Positions 1 through 7,987 of a DNA stretch of 64,000 bases are shown piece after piece (position 1 is the stretch's first letter; every line of letters starts with the position of its first letter). Origin of the DNA: Mucilaginibacter corticis (lineage in GTDB: Bacteria; Bacteroidota; Bacteroidia; Sphingobacteriales; Sphingobacteriaceae); contig NZ_VLPK01000002.1 of assembly GCF_007558865.1 (NCBI RefSeq), positions 124,001-188,000 of the forward strand, written 5' to 3'. Made by a program: the position numbers and the translations under genes. The notes beneath the pieces were generated by a model that was not told the DNA's origin, did no database searches, and saw only the letters and a list, made by a program, of their open reading frames with translations.

Positions 1-449
1 ACCCTGAGCGTTACGGTGTTGTTGAATTTGATAAAGATTTTAAAGCGCTATCAATCGAAGAAAAACCGTTAGAGCCAAAATCTAATTTTGCGGTGCCGGG
101 CCTTTATTTTTATGATAACACGGTAATCGAGATAGCCAAAAACTTAAAACCATCGCCACGCGGCGAATACGAGATAACCGACGTAAATAAATATTATCTT
201 GAAAAAGGTACTTTACAGGTAGGCGTAATGGACAGGGGCACAGCCTGGCTGGATACCGGTACGTTCGATTCGTTAAGCGATGCCAGCGAATTTGTGCGCG
301 TAATTGAAAAACGCCAGGACACCAAAATCGGCTGTATCGAAGAAATTGCCTACCGTATGGGCTTTATTGATAAAGATCAGTTAGCCAGTTTGGCACAACG
401 TTATATAAAAAGCGGTTACGGCCAGTATTTGTTAAGACTGCTTAAATAA
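1..449 (+). CDS. rmlA: Glucose-1-phosphate thymidylyltransferase, C-terminal part (5' end outside window)
   Basis: The reading frame is open from the first bases (codons start at position 3) to TAA at 447-449, giving about 148 residues of a protein normally near 290. Family-typical segments are visible: an EEKP motif, [22 protein letters not shown] and GTAWLDTGT, followed by the helical C-terminal tail of RmlA-type nucleotidyltransferases. The enzyme joins dTTP and glucose-1-phosphate into dTDP-glucose, the first step of dTDP-L-rhamnose synthesis for surface polysaccharide. An internal ATG at 93 is not the start, because conserved sequence continues upstream of it. Other rml genes would be expected to the left, outside the window. 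A related sugar nucleotidyltransferase is possible but less likely. Confidence 0.9.
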   Translation, partial: PERYGVVEFDKDFKALSIEEKPLEPKSNFAVPGLYFYDNTVIEIAKNLKPSPRGEYEITDVNKYYLEKGTLQVGVMDRGTAWLDTGTFDSLSDASEFVRVIEKRQDTKIGCIEEIAYRMGFIDKDQLASLAQRYIKSGYGQYLLRLLK

Positions 450-460
450 GAATTACTTTA

Positions 461-517
461 TTATGTCCACGCAGGGTCTCCTGAAAGGGACCCTGCGATG
501 CGACGTAGTGAACATAA
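461..517. repeat. Long imperfect inverted repeat filling the rmlA-miaA gap
   Basis: An inner perfect 9-bp stem (CGCAGGGTC at 470-478 with GACCCTGCG at 489-497) sits inside outer arms TTATGTcCAC (461-470) and GTGaACATAA (508-517), which pair with one mismatch. It occupies almost the whole gap between two convergent genes. There is no T-run after the stem, so it is not a clear intrinsic terminator. It looks like a REP- or MITE-type extragenic element. Only one copy was seen here. Confidence 0.55.
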
Positions 518-1459
518 CTATTCTTCCCTCAACAACTCATCAACCATTTCAGGTTGCACATCATCCGGCTTTAGCCAGTGCATTTGCTGATCCTTTCTGA
601 ACCAGGTGAGCTGCCTTTTTGCAAAGCGGCGGGTATTTTGTTTAATCAGGCTGATGGCTTGGTCGAAGTCGGTTTTGCCGTCAAAATAATCAAACAGCTC
701 GCTGTAGCCAACAGTATTTAAAGCGTTAAGATAGCGGTAGGGGGTAAGTGCTCTCACCTCGTCAATCAATCCCTGTTGTACCATGTCATCAACCCGTTTG
801 TTTATGCGGTCGTATAATAACTCTCGGGGCAGGTCTAACCCGATCTTTAAGATATTAAACGGGCGTGTATTTACTGTCGCTTTGCGGTATGACGAAAATG
901 GATTGCCCGTACTCCTGAAAACCTCAAGCGCCCTTATAATCCTTTGCGGGTTGCTCAGGTCAACTTCGTTGTAATAATCGGGGTCGGCTGTTTTTAGTTC
1001 TTCCTGTAGCGCCGCGATGCCTTTTTCTTCAAACTCAAAGTTTAATTGTTCCCTGATGCCTTCGTCAGCCTGGGGGATCTCATCAAAACCCTCGCACAGC
1101 GCCTTGATGTATAAACCTGAGCCGCCAACCAGGATTACTTTGTCATGCGATTTAAAAAGATCATCCAAAAGGGCAAGACCCTCTTTCTCAAAATCGCCAA
1201 CAGAAAATGGGTCGGTTATAGCATGCGAATCGATAAAATAATGCTTAACCTCGGCTAATTCTATCCAGGTGGGTTTGGCTGTGCCGATAGACATCTCCTT
1301 ATAAAATTGCCGTGAATCTGCCGATACCACTACCGTTTTATAGTGTTGCGCCAGCCTGATACCCGCAGCAGTTTTACCCGACGCGGTAGGCCCGGCAATT
1401 ACTATCAGGGTTTTTGTAGTCGACAGTCCATGGTCCATAGTTTGCAGTCCATAGTCCAT
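518..1459 (-). CDS. miaA: tRNA dimethylallyltransferase MiaA
   Basis: Transfers a dimethylallyl group to the N6 of A37 in tRNAs reading UNN codons. The P-loop GPTASGKT is at residues 23-30, and DSRQFY at 48-53 matches the conserved DSRQ(V/F)Y element. GTAKP, the LVGGSGLY segment and the C-terminal RRFAKRQLTWFR motif are also present. The length (313 aa) fits the family. The first 14 residues are two copies of a 7-residue repeat (MDYGLQT, MDHGLST). They are encoded by the heptanucleotide repeat at 1425-1473, so the start codon itself lies in repeat DNA. Starts at 1459 or 1438 are both possible, and no ATG exists between the repeat and the conserved TLIVIAGP core. Confidence 0.95.
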   Translation of the reverse strand: MDYGLQTMDHGLSTTKTLIVIAGPTASGKTAAGIRLAQHYKTVVVSADSRQFYKEMSIGTAKPTWIELAEVKHYFIDSHAITDPFSVGDFEKEGLALLDDLFKSHDKVILVGGSGLYIKALCEGFDEIPQADEGIREQLNFEFEEKGIAALQEELKTADPDYYNEVDLSNPQRIIRALEVFRSTGNPFSSYRKATVNTRPFNILKIGLDLPRELLYDRINKRVDDMVQQGLIDEVRALTPYRYLNALNTVGYSELFDYFDGKTDFDQAISLIKQNTRRFAKRQLTWFRKDQQMHWLKPDDVQPEMVDELLREE

Positions 1460-1527
1460 AGTCCATGGTCGATAGTATGATCATAGTTAAACAGGTGCTA
1501 TGGACTATCGACTATGAACTATCGACT
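1425..1527. repeat. Heptanucleotide tandem repeats in hairpin arrangement (AGTCCAT type)
   Basis: The left arm is a run of 7-nt units: AGTCCAT, GGTCCAT, AGTTTGC, AGTCCAT, AGTCCAT, AGTCCAT, GGTCGAT, AGTATGA (1425-1480). The right arm has four units that are reverse complements of the same motif: ATGGACT, ATCGACT, ATGAACT, ATCGACT (1500-1527). The arms can pair across a loop of about 20 nt. The left arm runs into the miaA reading frame. The same architecture with other unit sequences recurs at 6619, 10071 and 49743. Similar short tandemly repeated repetitive (STRR) heptamers are known from heterocystous cyanobacteria. Confidence 0.85.
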
Positions 1528-1529
1528 AA

Positions 1530-2171
1530 TTAATAATCGTCGTGCGATTTGCTGTCTTCTTCAAATCCTTCGTCGTCGGCAAACTCGCTTCCAAACTCGT
1601 CTTCTTCCTCCTCTTCATGCTCGTCGGCAACTGCTTCGCCGGTTTCGTCTACTTCAGAGAAATCTTCGGTATCCTCATGGTTCATGCCCATTTCATTCAG
1701 GAAATCAAAGTCGTCGCCTGTATCGGCAGTAGCGGCGGTAGCGGCATCTGCAACGGTAACAAATTGTCTTGGCGCGTCGCCCACTGATTTAATAATTGCA
1801 GGGTAAGTTACGCCTGCTGCTTCATCCAGGATGATCTTCATCAGCTCGACATGAAAATCAAACGGACGATCGAAATTGAAGGTGTAATAAAATTTTTGGT
1901 GCGGATCATCTATCCGGCTGCTTAGTTTCACCTTTTCCATCAGTGCCACACCGCGGTCAATCCTTTTTTGGTTAGGCAGGTAAGTAACTTCTTCGCCTTT
2001 TATCCATTGGTCATTGCTGATATAAAATGATGACGGATATTCTGCATTGTAACCTGTTGACTGATGTATAGCCCGGTGAAGATCCTCAAATGTCTGGGTC
2101 GATTTGATATCGATCTCTCTTGTTACATCATCATAATCCTCAAAGGTAACTCTAAACCTGTATAGTGCCAT
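1530..2171 (-). CDS. PRiA4b ORF-3 / IS1096 passenger (TnpR-like fold) family protein with acidic tail
   Basis: The start MALYRFRVTF at 2171 is preferred. An upstream ATG at 2237 would add 22 residues without family character and overlap the neighbouring gene. Residues 1-150 resemble the plasmid pRiA4b ORF-3-like domain (an alpha/beta domain with SFYISNDQW and KFYYTFNFDRPFDFHVELMKI). Residues after about 155 form a very acidic tail rich in Asp and Glu, with runs such as EHEEEEEDEF, probably disordered. The biochemical role of this family is unknown. In Bacteroidetes it is a stable chromosomal gene despite its name, and no transposase is present here. It lies 40 bp downstream of cca on the same strand and may be co-transcribed with it. 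Confidence 0.75.
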   Translation of the reverse strand: MALYRFRVTFEDYDDVTREIDIKSTQTFEDLHRAIHQSTGYNAEYPSSFYISNDQWIKGEEVTYLPNQKRIDRGVALMEKVKLSSRIDDPHQKFYYTFNFDRPFDFHVELMKIILDEAAGVTYPAIIKSVGDAPRQFVTVADAATAATADTGDDFDFLNEMGMNHEDTEDFSEVDETGEAVADEHEEEEEDEFGSEFADDEGFEEDSKSHDDY

Positions 2172-2211
2172 TGTGTTTTGTAGTAGATTTTTATTGGGTA
2201 AAAATAATATT

Positions 2212-3630
2212 TTAATTTTTGATTGAGTTTGCCACAACTTTTAAGCCAATTTCTTCGCCGGTCTTGATAGTGAAGGTAATTGCCTCTGCGCGTGCATTCG
2301 GGATCTCGCCTTCCAGTATCGCTTCGCGGATCTTATTTTTGATAATACCCACCTCGCGGCCCTCTTTTATACCGAATAGCTCCATAATATCGGTGCCGGT
2401 AACGGGTGGCTGCCAGTTGCGGATACTGTCGCGCTCTTCAACGTCTTTTAATTTTTGCTGAACTAACTCAAAATTGTTACGATACTTTTTAACCTTGTAC
2501 TCGTTTTTTGTGGTAACGTCTGCTTTACACAACAACATTAGCCCCTCAATATCATCGCCTGCCTCAAAAAGCAAACGGCGCACGGCCGAGTCGGTTACGA
2601 TAGACTGCGACAGCACGATGGGCCTTAAATGCAGCTGTACCAGCTTTTGCACCTGCTTCATTTTTTCGTTTAAAGGCAGTTTTAACTGTGCGAAGATCTT
2701 GGGTACCATACGCGCGCCTTTATCTTCATGGCCATGAAATGTCCAGCCGTGGCCCGGCTCAAAGCGTTTGGTAGCGGGTTTGGCAATATCATGCAGTATG
2801 GCTGCCCAGCGTAACCAAAGGTCGGCAGTGGTTTCGCAAATATTATCCAGCACCTGCAGGGTATGGTAAAAATTATCTTTATGGCCCTTGCCGTCAATAT
2901 AATCTACGCCGTAAAGCGCTGTCATCTGCGGAAAGATCTTGTGCAGCAGGCCGGTATCAAACAGGTAATTAAATCCTATTGACGGTTTTGCCGACAGGAT
3001 GATCTTGTTCAGCTCGTCGGTTATGCGTTCCTGCGATACGATGCTGATACGGTCGACATTGTTTTTTATGGCTTCGACAGCCGTCTCATCTATCTTAAAA
3101 TTAAGCTGCGACGCAAACCTGATGGCGCGCATCATCCGCAACGGATCGTCAGAAAAAGTCTCGATAGGGTTAAGGGGTGTTCTGATCAGCTTTTGTTCCA
3201 GGTCGCGGATGCCGTTAAACGGGTCAATCAACTCGCCAAAGCTGTCCGGGTGTAAAGAAATGGCCAGGGCGTTAATGGTAAAGTCGCGGCGTTTCTGGTC
3301 GTCTTCAAGCGTGCCGTTCTCAACTATGGGCTTGCGCGAATCTAAGCGGTATGATTCTTTGCGGGCGCCAACAAATTCGATCTCAAGGTCCTGGTATTTT
3401 AAAGACGCGGTACCAAAGTTTTTATAAATGGCCAGTTTTACCTTAAGCGCGGCGGCAACGGCCTCGGCAAATTCAATACCATTACCTATGATCACGATAT
3501 CAATATCTTTTGACGGGCGATGCAAAAAAATATCGCGCACAAACCCGCCTATGGTATATACCTGTAGGTTTTGCCGGCCGGCAAGCTGCGATATTATAGC
3601 AAATACAGGGTGTTTTAAATGCGCCTTCAT
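2212..3630 (-). CDS. cca: CCA tRNA nucleotidyltransferase with HD domain
   Basis: Adds or repairs the 3' CCA end of tRNA. The class II nucleotidyltransferase head has GGFVRD at residues 28-33 and the metal-binding DID at 42-44, followed by RRDFTINALA and the RMMRAIRFASQL segment of the neck domain. The C-terminal half carries an HD-type phosphohydrolase region (HTLQVLDN, AAILHDIAKP, FHGHEDKGARM at about 250-300). The tRNA-like units in this window do not encode CCA, so they would need this enzyme if charged. The length of 472 aa fits the HD-containing bacterial form. It is followed on the same strand by the acidic PRiA4-like gene. Confidence 0.95.
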   Translation of the reverse strand: MKAHLKHPVFAIISQLAGRQNLQVYTIGGFVRDIFLHRPSKDIDIVIIGNGIEFAEAVAAALKVKLAIYKNFGTASLKYQDLEIEFVGARKESYRLDSRKPIVENGTLEDDQKRRDFTINALAISLHPDSFGELIDPFNGIRDLEQKLIRTPLNPIETFSDDPLRMMRAIRFASQLNFKIDETAVEAIKNNVDRISIVSQERITDELNKIILSAKPSIGFNYLFDTGLLHKIFPQMTALYGVDYIDGKGHKDNFYHTLQVLDNICETTADLWLRWAAILHDIAKPATKRFEPGHGWTFHGHEDKGARMVPKIFAQLKLPLNEKMKQVQKLVQLHLRPIVLSQSIVTDSAVRRLLFEAGDDIEGLMLLCKADVTTKNEYKVKKYRNNFELVQQKLKDVEERDSIRNWQPPVTGTDIMELFGIKEGREVGIIKNKIREAILEGEIPNARAEAITFTIKTGEEIGLKVVANSIKN

Positions 3631-3958
3631 GATTTTGCAAAGCTAACAATAATTACTGTTTTGCGTGGAGGATGAAGGCAATTGGCTAATGCAAGTACTC
3701 TAAGTATGTTAAAGGTTTCTGTAAGCAATATGTGGGGACGAGTGACTTTTGGTGATCCACTATATAAAAAATAGTCCGAAAGTGCTATTTTAATTCTTTT
3801 AATTATCAGTTACTTAAATCAAAAATACACTTAATTTTCCTGACTTTTGTGGTGTATCAAAGTGTTCCACTAATTTAGTTAAAGTGTTTATTAGCAATGC
3901 GTTAGTAAAAATGGTATTCCAGGTGTTTCACATTCTCAATTGGTACACCTGTTAGCTG
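3631..3958. other. Gene-free stretch of 328 bp
   Basis: There is no credible reading frame or hairpin terminator here. The right half holds three loosely similar stretches ending in TTCCAC, TTTCAC and TACACC (about 3853-3953), perhaps degenerate direct repeats. The segment also must contain the promoter of cca on the minus strand, but no clear TTTG/TAnnTTTG pair was found. Confidence 0.4.
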
Positions 3959-4525
3959 TCATCGTCTCAAAAACTCAAACTTACCGTCCGGCTCCAGCCG
4001 CATAATGGTCGATGGGTTTTTGATCTCCATGCTGTGCTGGTCTATGTCCACCACATAGTCAACCCCGTCAATAATCTCCTGGTCTATCTGCGAGAAGTAT
4101 TGCGGCGATGGCTTACCGCTGATGTTTGCCGACGTTGATACCAGCGGCCGGCGTAAACGCTGTATCAGCCCCTGGCAAAACGGGTGGCCTGATACCCTGA
4201 TGCCGATACTGCCGTCGGCCGCTATGAGGGCCGGCGAGATGTTACGCGCGCCCGACATAACCAGGGTTAAAGGGTTCTCGGCATATTCAATCAGGTTATA
4301 AGCCAGTTCGGGCACTTCCTGTACATAGCTGGCCAGCTTGGCATCAGTATCCAGCAAAATGATCATGCTCTTGGTTTCGCTGCGCTGTTTAAGGCGATAG
4401 ATCTTTTGCACAGCCTCGGTATTGGCTGCATCGCAGCCTATCCCCCAAATGGTATCGGTAGGATAAAGGATAATACCGCCGTCCTGTACAACTTTAAAAG
4501 CTTTGGCAACTTCGTCTTTAAGCAT
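3959..4525 (-). CDS. L-threonylcarbamoyladenylate synthase family protein (Sua5/YciO/YrdC/YwlC)
   Basis: Makes threonylcarbamoyl-AMP from threonine, bicarbonate and ATP for t6A37 modification of ANN-decoding tRNAs. The 188-aa protein has the YrdC-fold signatures YPTDTIWGIGCDA (about residues 21-33), the KQRSETK segment, and PLVSTSANISGKPSP, typical of the nucleotide-binding cleft. The length fits the single-domain TsaC/YciO form rather than long Sua5. YciO paralogues share these motifs, so assignment to the t6A pathway is probable rather than certain. It is the third tRNA-maturation gene near the left end, after miaA and cca. Confidence 0.88.
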   Translation of the reverse strand: MLKDEVAKAFKVVQDGGIILYPTDTIWGIGCDAANTEAVQKIYRLKQRSETKSMIILLDTDAKLASYVQEVPELAYNLIEYAENPLTLVMSGARNISPALIAADGSIGIRVSGHPFCQGLIQRLRRPLVSTSANISGKPSPQYFSQIDQEIIDGVDYVVDIDQHSMEIKNPSTIMRLEPDGKFEFLRR

Positions 4526-4559
4526 AATAAGTATTCTTTATGATCAATAATGTCTGATA

Positions 4560-5609
4560 TTAAGGCTTTAATACTTTCTTTAGCAATTGTTTGCCCGGCA
4601 GTTCAACAAGTTGGTACACCATCATGGAACACACCAAAAGTACAGCAGTTATCAGGTACAAATTAACGGCTTGATTTTGAAACTTTATAACCCGGTTTAA
4701 AATAGAGAAGACAGGGTACTGCAAAATGTAAACGCAGTAGCTAATCTCGCCCAGGTATACAAACAACCGCATAGACAGAAATCTGCTGATATAACCATTA
4801 TTCAAAGCCAAAAGCAAAATGAACGGCCCAAACAGGATAGCAAGCAATCCATTGTGGAAATTGGCAACAGGCTGAAAACCGGTTGATTTTAACAGTGGCA
4901 ACAACAGGCACCCCACCATTAACAGCATGAAGCAAACACTTAAGGCAAGATCGTTTTTAAAGTAGCCCTTTTTATGCCATTGCAGGTATATAAACCCAAA
5001 CAGGTTACCCATTAAAAACTCGTTCAAATGCGTTAGCGGCCCGTAAAACAAGATCTTATCGTAGTAGGCCGGTACCGGACCTGTAATATTGAATACGATA
5101 AAACACGCAACCTGCGATATCACCCAAAAGCCAATAACCCACAAGGCTGTTTTCTTTAAACTGCTACCCAGGTAAACGCGGTTATATATCAAAGGGAAAA
5201 GCAAATAAAAGAACAGCTCGACAGATAATGACCAGTCGGGTAAGTTATAGGAAAGCACATACGGCGGTATAACGGTATGTAATAGAAGTGCTTCGGCGGC
5301 AAGCTGTAAATAGTTGATGTCCTTTAATGAAAAGAGCATCAGCGCAAGCGCCAGTATATAGACCGGGTAGATCTTTGCTACGCGATTAATGTAGTAGTTT
5401 TTGGTATTGATTTGCTTATCGCCATTGCTGTAGGCAACAACCATTACAAAGCCCGACAAGCAAAAGAAGTAACTAACCGCAACATTGAAATGGTTTATAA
5501 GGATAAATAAAACCCCATGATCAAAAGGGAACACACCTTTGCCAAAATGGAATATGACTATGCCTAATGCAGCTATAAAACGTGTAAAGGTTAGTTGTTC
5601 AATTCTCAT
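4560..5609 (-). CDS. Acyltransferase 3 family integral membrane protein
   Basis: A 349-aa protein with about ten hydrophobic segments. It opens with RIEQLTFTRFIAALGIVIFHF, which carries the conserved Arg and the His of the acyltransferase-3 (OafA/NodX-type) family. These enzymes transfer acetyl or other acyl groups to cell-surface sugars at the inner membrane. It lies 27 bp downstream of the family 9 glycosyltransferase gene on the same strand, so surface glycan or LPS modification is a reasonable inference. The substrate cannot be told from the sequence. A second member of the family lies at 8448-9584. Confidence 0.85.
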   Translation of the reverse strand: MRIEQLTFTRFIAALGIVIFHFGKGVFPFDHGVLFILINHFNVAVSYFFCLSGFVMVVAYSNGDKQINTKNYYINRVAKIYPVYILALALMLFSLKDINYLQLAAEALLLHTVIPPYVLSYNLPDWSLSVELFFYLLFPLIYNRVYLGSSLKKTALWVIGFWVISQVACFIVFNITGPVPAYYDKILFYGPLTHLNEFLMGNLFGFIYLQWHKKGYFKNDLALSVCFMLLMVGCLLLPLLKSTGFQPVANFHNGLLAILFGPFILLLALNNGYISRFLSMRLFVYLGEISYCVYILQYPVFSILNRVIKFQNQAVNLYLITAVLLVCSMMVYQLVELPGKQLLKKVLKP

Positions 5610-5636
5610 TTTTGCATACCTGCCTGTATCAGCAAG

Positions 5637-6614
5637 TTAATTAATACGAGCTTGTAAAAGGGCAACTATTTGCATATCATCCAACAACTCCATACATTTC
5701 GGTACGCCGTATAGCTTGCATTCGTTACGTACGCAGGGTTCGCAGTCTAATTGGCTGGCCCGTAATACATTAAGCTTTTCTTTATTATACGGGGCAGTGT
5801 TATGTTCATTGCCGGCACCAAACAAGGCGATAACCGGTAAGCCCACACTATTGGCCAGGTGAGCAGGGCCTGAATCGGTAGTGAGCAGTACTTTTGCGCC
5901 TGCCATTAGGTTGGTTAAGGTTAACAGTGTGGTTTTGCCTGCGTAATTCTCTATCCGCGCGGCATTATTAACACCAGCCAGTATCTGCTCTATAAACACC
6001 GAATCTTTCGGTCCGCCTAACAGGCCAAACTTGTTATCGGAGAATAAGCCGGTCAGCAGATTAAGCAGGGCGCGGCCTTTCTCCAGTGGCATACGCCGCG
6101 ATGCCGCTTCCGAGTTAAAATTGATCAGTATTAGCCCGTTGGGTTTTACCTCGGTTACGGTAAGCGATACCTTACGGCCGGTTACCGGCATTTCGGTAAG
6201 CTGTTCTAATATGGAGAGGTACTCATCAACCCGGTGAGCGTTTGCAGGCCTTTTGCAAACTTTGGTCAGCATAAAAAAACCGCCTTCTTTGCTAAAGCCC
6301 ACGCGTTGTTTAGCCCCGGTAGCTTTACCCATTACTGCTGATGATAAAGAATCAGGCAGGGTGAAAAACAGGTCGTACTTTTCAGAACGCAGGGTTTTGC
6401 CGTAGCGGTAAACACCGCCAAGCCCTTTATACTCGTCTTTTGAAAATGAGTGGATCCTGGTTAAACCGGGAATAAGGGAGGCAATTGCACTAAGCTCTTT
6501 TTTGATGATAACATCAACCTGCGCTATAGGATAAGTTTGCTTAACCGCCTCGATGAAAGCTGTACTCATAACTACATCACCAAGCCAGTTAGGCAATCTT
6601 ACCAGTATTTTCAT
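5637..6614 (-). CDS. Glycosyltransferase family 9 (heptosyltransferase-like)
   Basis: The 325-aa protein starts KILVRLPNWLGDVVMSTAFIEAVK, the N-terminal nucleotide-sugar fold signature of ADP-heptose:LPS heptosyltransferases (WaaC/WaaF group). The C-terminal half has the conserved LLTTDSGPAHLANSVGLPVIALFG donor-binding motif. It probably adds a heptose or related sugar to the lipid A core on the cytoplasmic face. The C-terminal CEPCVRNECKLYGVPKCM segment is cysteine-rich, as seen in some family members. The 5' end abuts the heptamer repeat at 6619. The acyltransferase gene follows directly. Confidence 0.88.
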   Translation of the reverse strand: MKILVRLPNWLGDVVMSTAFIEAVKQTYPIAQVDVIIKKELSAIASLIPGLTRIHSFSKDEYKGLGGVYRYGKTLRSEKYDLFFTLPDSLSSAVMGKATGAKQRVGFSKEGGFFMLTKVCKRPANAHRVDEYLSILEQLTEMPVTGRKVSLTVTEVKPNGLILINFNSEAASRRMPLEKGRALLNLLTGLFSDNKFGLLGGPKDSVFIEQILAGVNNAARIENYAGKTTLLTLTNLMAGAKVLLTTDSGPAHLANSVGLPVIALFGAGNEHNTAPYNKEKLNVLRASQLDCEPCVRNECKLYGVPKCMELLDDMQIVALLQARIN

Positions 6615-6618
6615 ATTT

Positions 6619-6693
6619 AGAGATTAGAGGTTGGAGATTAGAGATTAGGATAGTCGCCTGTGACTAATCTCTAACCACTAATCTCTAATCTTT
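6619..6693. repeat. Heptanucleotide tandem repeats in hairpin arrangement (AGAGATT type)
   Basis: Left arm units are AGAGATT, AGAGGTT, GGAGATT, AGAGATT and AGGATAG (6619-6653). Right arm units are AATCTCT, AACCACT, AATCTCT and AATCTTT (6666-6693), reverse complements of the same motif. The element fills essentially the entire gap between the start of the glycosyltransferase gene and the stop codon of dapD, so the heptosyltransferase promoter must lie in it or in dapD. Confidence 0.85.
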
Positions 6694-7508
6694 TACACAG
6701 CAACGTTATTTTCCCTCAAAGCATCATTCAATGAGGTCTTTTTGTCGGTCGATTCTTTACGGGTGCCAATGATCAATGCACATGGTACCTGGTAATCGCC
6801 GGCAGGGAACTTCTTGGTATATGAACCCGGGATAACTACCGAGCGGGCAGGTACACGGCCTTTATATTCAACCGGGGTGCTGCCGGTAACATCAATGATT
6901 TTGGTTGATGCAGTTAAAACCACATTGGCGCCTAATACAGCCTCACGCTCTACATGCACGCCTTCAACAACAATAGCTCTTGAACCCAGGAAACAATTGT
7001 CCTCGATAATAACCGGTGCTGCCTGTACAGGCTCTAGTACGCCGCCAAGGCCTACACCACCGCTAAGGTGAACGTGTTTGCCAACCTGCGCGCATGATCC
7101 TACGGTAGCCCAGGTATCAACCATGGTGCCTTCGTCAACATAAGCGCCTATGTTTACATAACTCGGCATCATAATAACGCCTTTTGCCAAATATGCGCCA
7201 TAGCGTGCAGAAGCACCAGGTACTACGCGTACGCCGGTAGTTTGGTAGTCGGTTTTTAGTTTCATTTTATCATGAAACATAAACGGCCCGGCTTTAATTT
7301 CTTCCATTGTGCGGATAGGGAAGTATAGTATAACGGCTTTCTTTATCCAGTCGTTAGTATGCCAGCGGCTGCCAATCAGTTCGGCAACGCGTATCTCGCC
7401 TCTATCCAGTCTTTCAATAACTGTTTCAATGGCGTCTATGTATTCTTTGTATTGTAATAGATTCCTGTCTTCCCAGGCCAGTTCAATGGTTTTCTTTAGA
7501 TCTTGCAT
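6693..7508 (-). CDS. dapD: 2,3,4,5-tetrahydropyridine-2,6-dicarboxylate N-succinyltransferase
   Basis: Succinylates tetrahydrodipicolinate in the lysine/diaminopimelate pathway. The 271-aa length fits DapD. After a helical N-terminal domain, residues of about 100-230 form a left-handed beta-helix with hexapeptide repeats (YVNIGAYVDEGTMVDTWATVGSCAQVGKHVHLSGGVGLGGVLEP), followed by IEDNCFLGSRAIVVEGV and the C-terminal SVVIPGSYTK segment. The start ATG at 7508 is the first in frame, and the next gene diverges from it. No other dap genes are nearby. Confidence 0.96.
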   Translation of the reverse strand: MQDLKKTIELAWEDRNLLQYKEYIDAIETVIERLDRGEIRVAELIGSRWHTNDWIKKAVILYFPIRTMEEIKAGPFMFHDKMKLKTDYQTTGVRVVPGASARYGAYLAKGVIMMPSYVNIGAYVDEGTMVDTWATVGSCAQVGKHVHLSGGVGLGGVLEPVQAAPVIIEDNCFLGSRAIVVEGVHVEREAVLGANVVLTASTKIIDVTGSTPVEYKGRVPARSVVIPGSYTKKFPAGDYQVPCALIIGTRKESTDKKTSLNDALRENNVAV

Positions 7509-7588
7509 CGGTATTTTAAACTTTACGACAAATTAAAGGAATTTTGGGGAGATTTGTTTGATATGTTCAATCAATGTAATTTACAGCC

Positions 7589-7924
7589 ATGTTTAATTCA
7601 ACCAAATCCAAGTTTTGGATCAAAGTTTTGATAAGGCTTACCGCTCAATTGATAATAGGTTTTTTGATTTTCGATATGTACCCGGTTATGTCAATGTTAT
7701 TTTTAGGGGAAGGCGGTGATAGTTTACTATACTCAAAAGGAAATTCCGTGGTTTGGGCTTTATCGCCAATTGTGATACCCTTTTTATGGAATGTACAAGA
7801 AATATTTGGTGCGGATGATATACCAACAAAAAAAAGGATGTATCAAATAGTTGGAATCGCTTTTTTTATTATTTATTTGGTTTTTATATCCAGTTGGGGA
7901 ATTTTAAGAGGATTTAGAATTTAG
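7589..7924 (+). CDS. Small membrane protein of unknown function
   Basis: A 111-aa protein with three likely membrane segments (about residues 11-40, 55-68 and 86-106) separated by short polar loops. I do not recognise a family. It is transcribed away from dapD and lies 63 bp before the S4-domain gene. The base composition (AT-rich, many AAA and TTT codons) is a little lower in GC than its neighbours, which may indicate a lineage-specific gene. Confidence 0.55.
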   Translation: MFNSTKSKFWIKVLIRLTAQLIIGFLIFDMYPVMSMLFLGEGGDSLLYSKGNSVVWALSPIVIPFLWNVQEIFGADDIPTKKRMYQIVGIAFFIIYLVFISSWGILRGFRI

Positions 7925-7987
7925 CTAAGGGCCGATGATAAGTTTCGCTAAAGCAATAATCAATATTAAATTTGCCAAATTATAACT

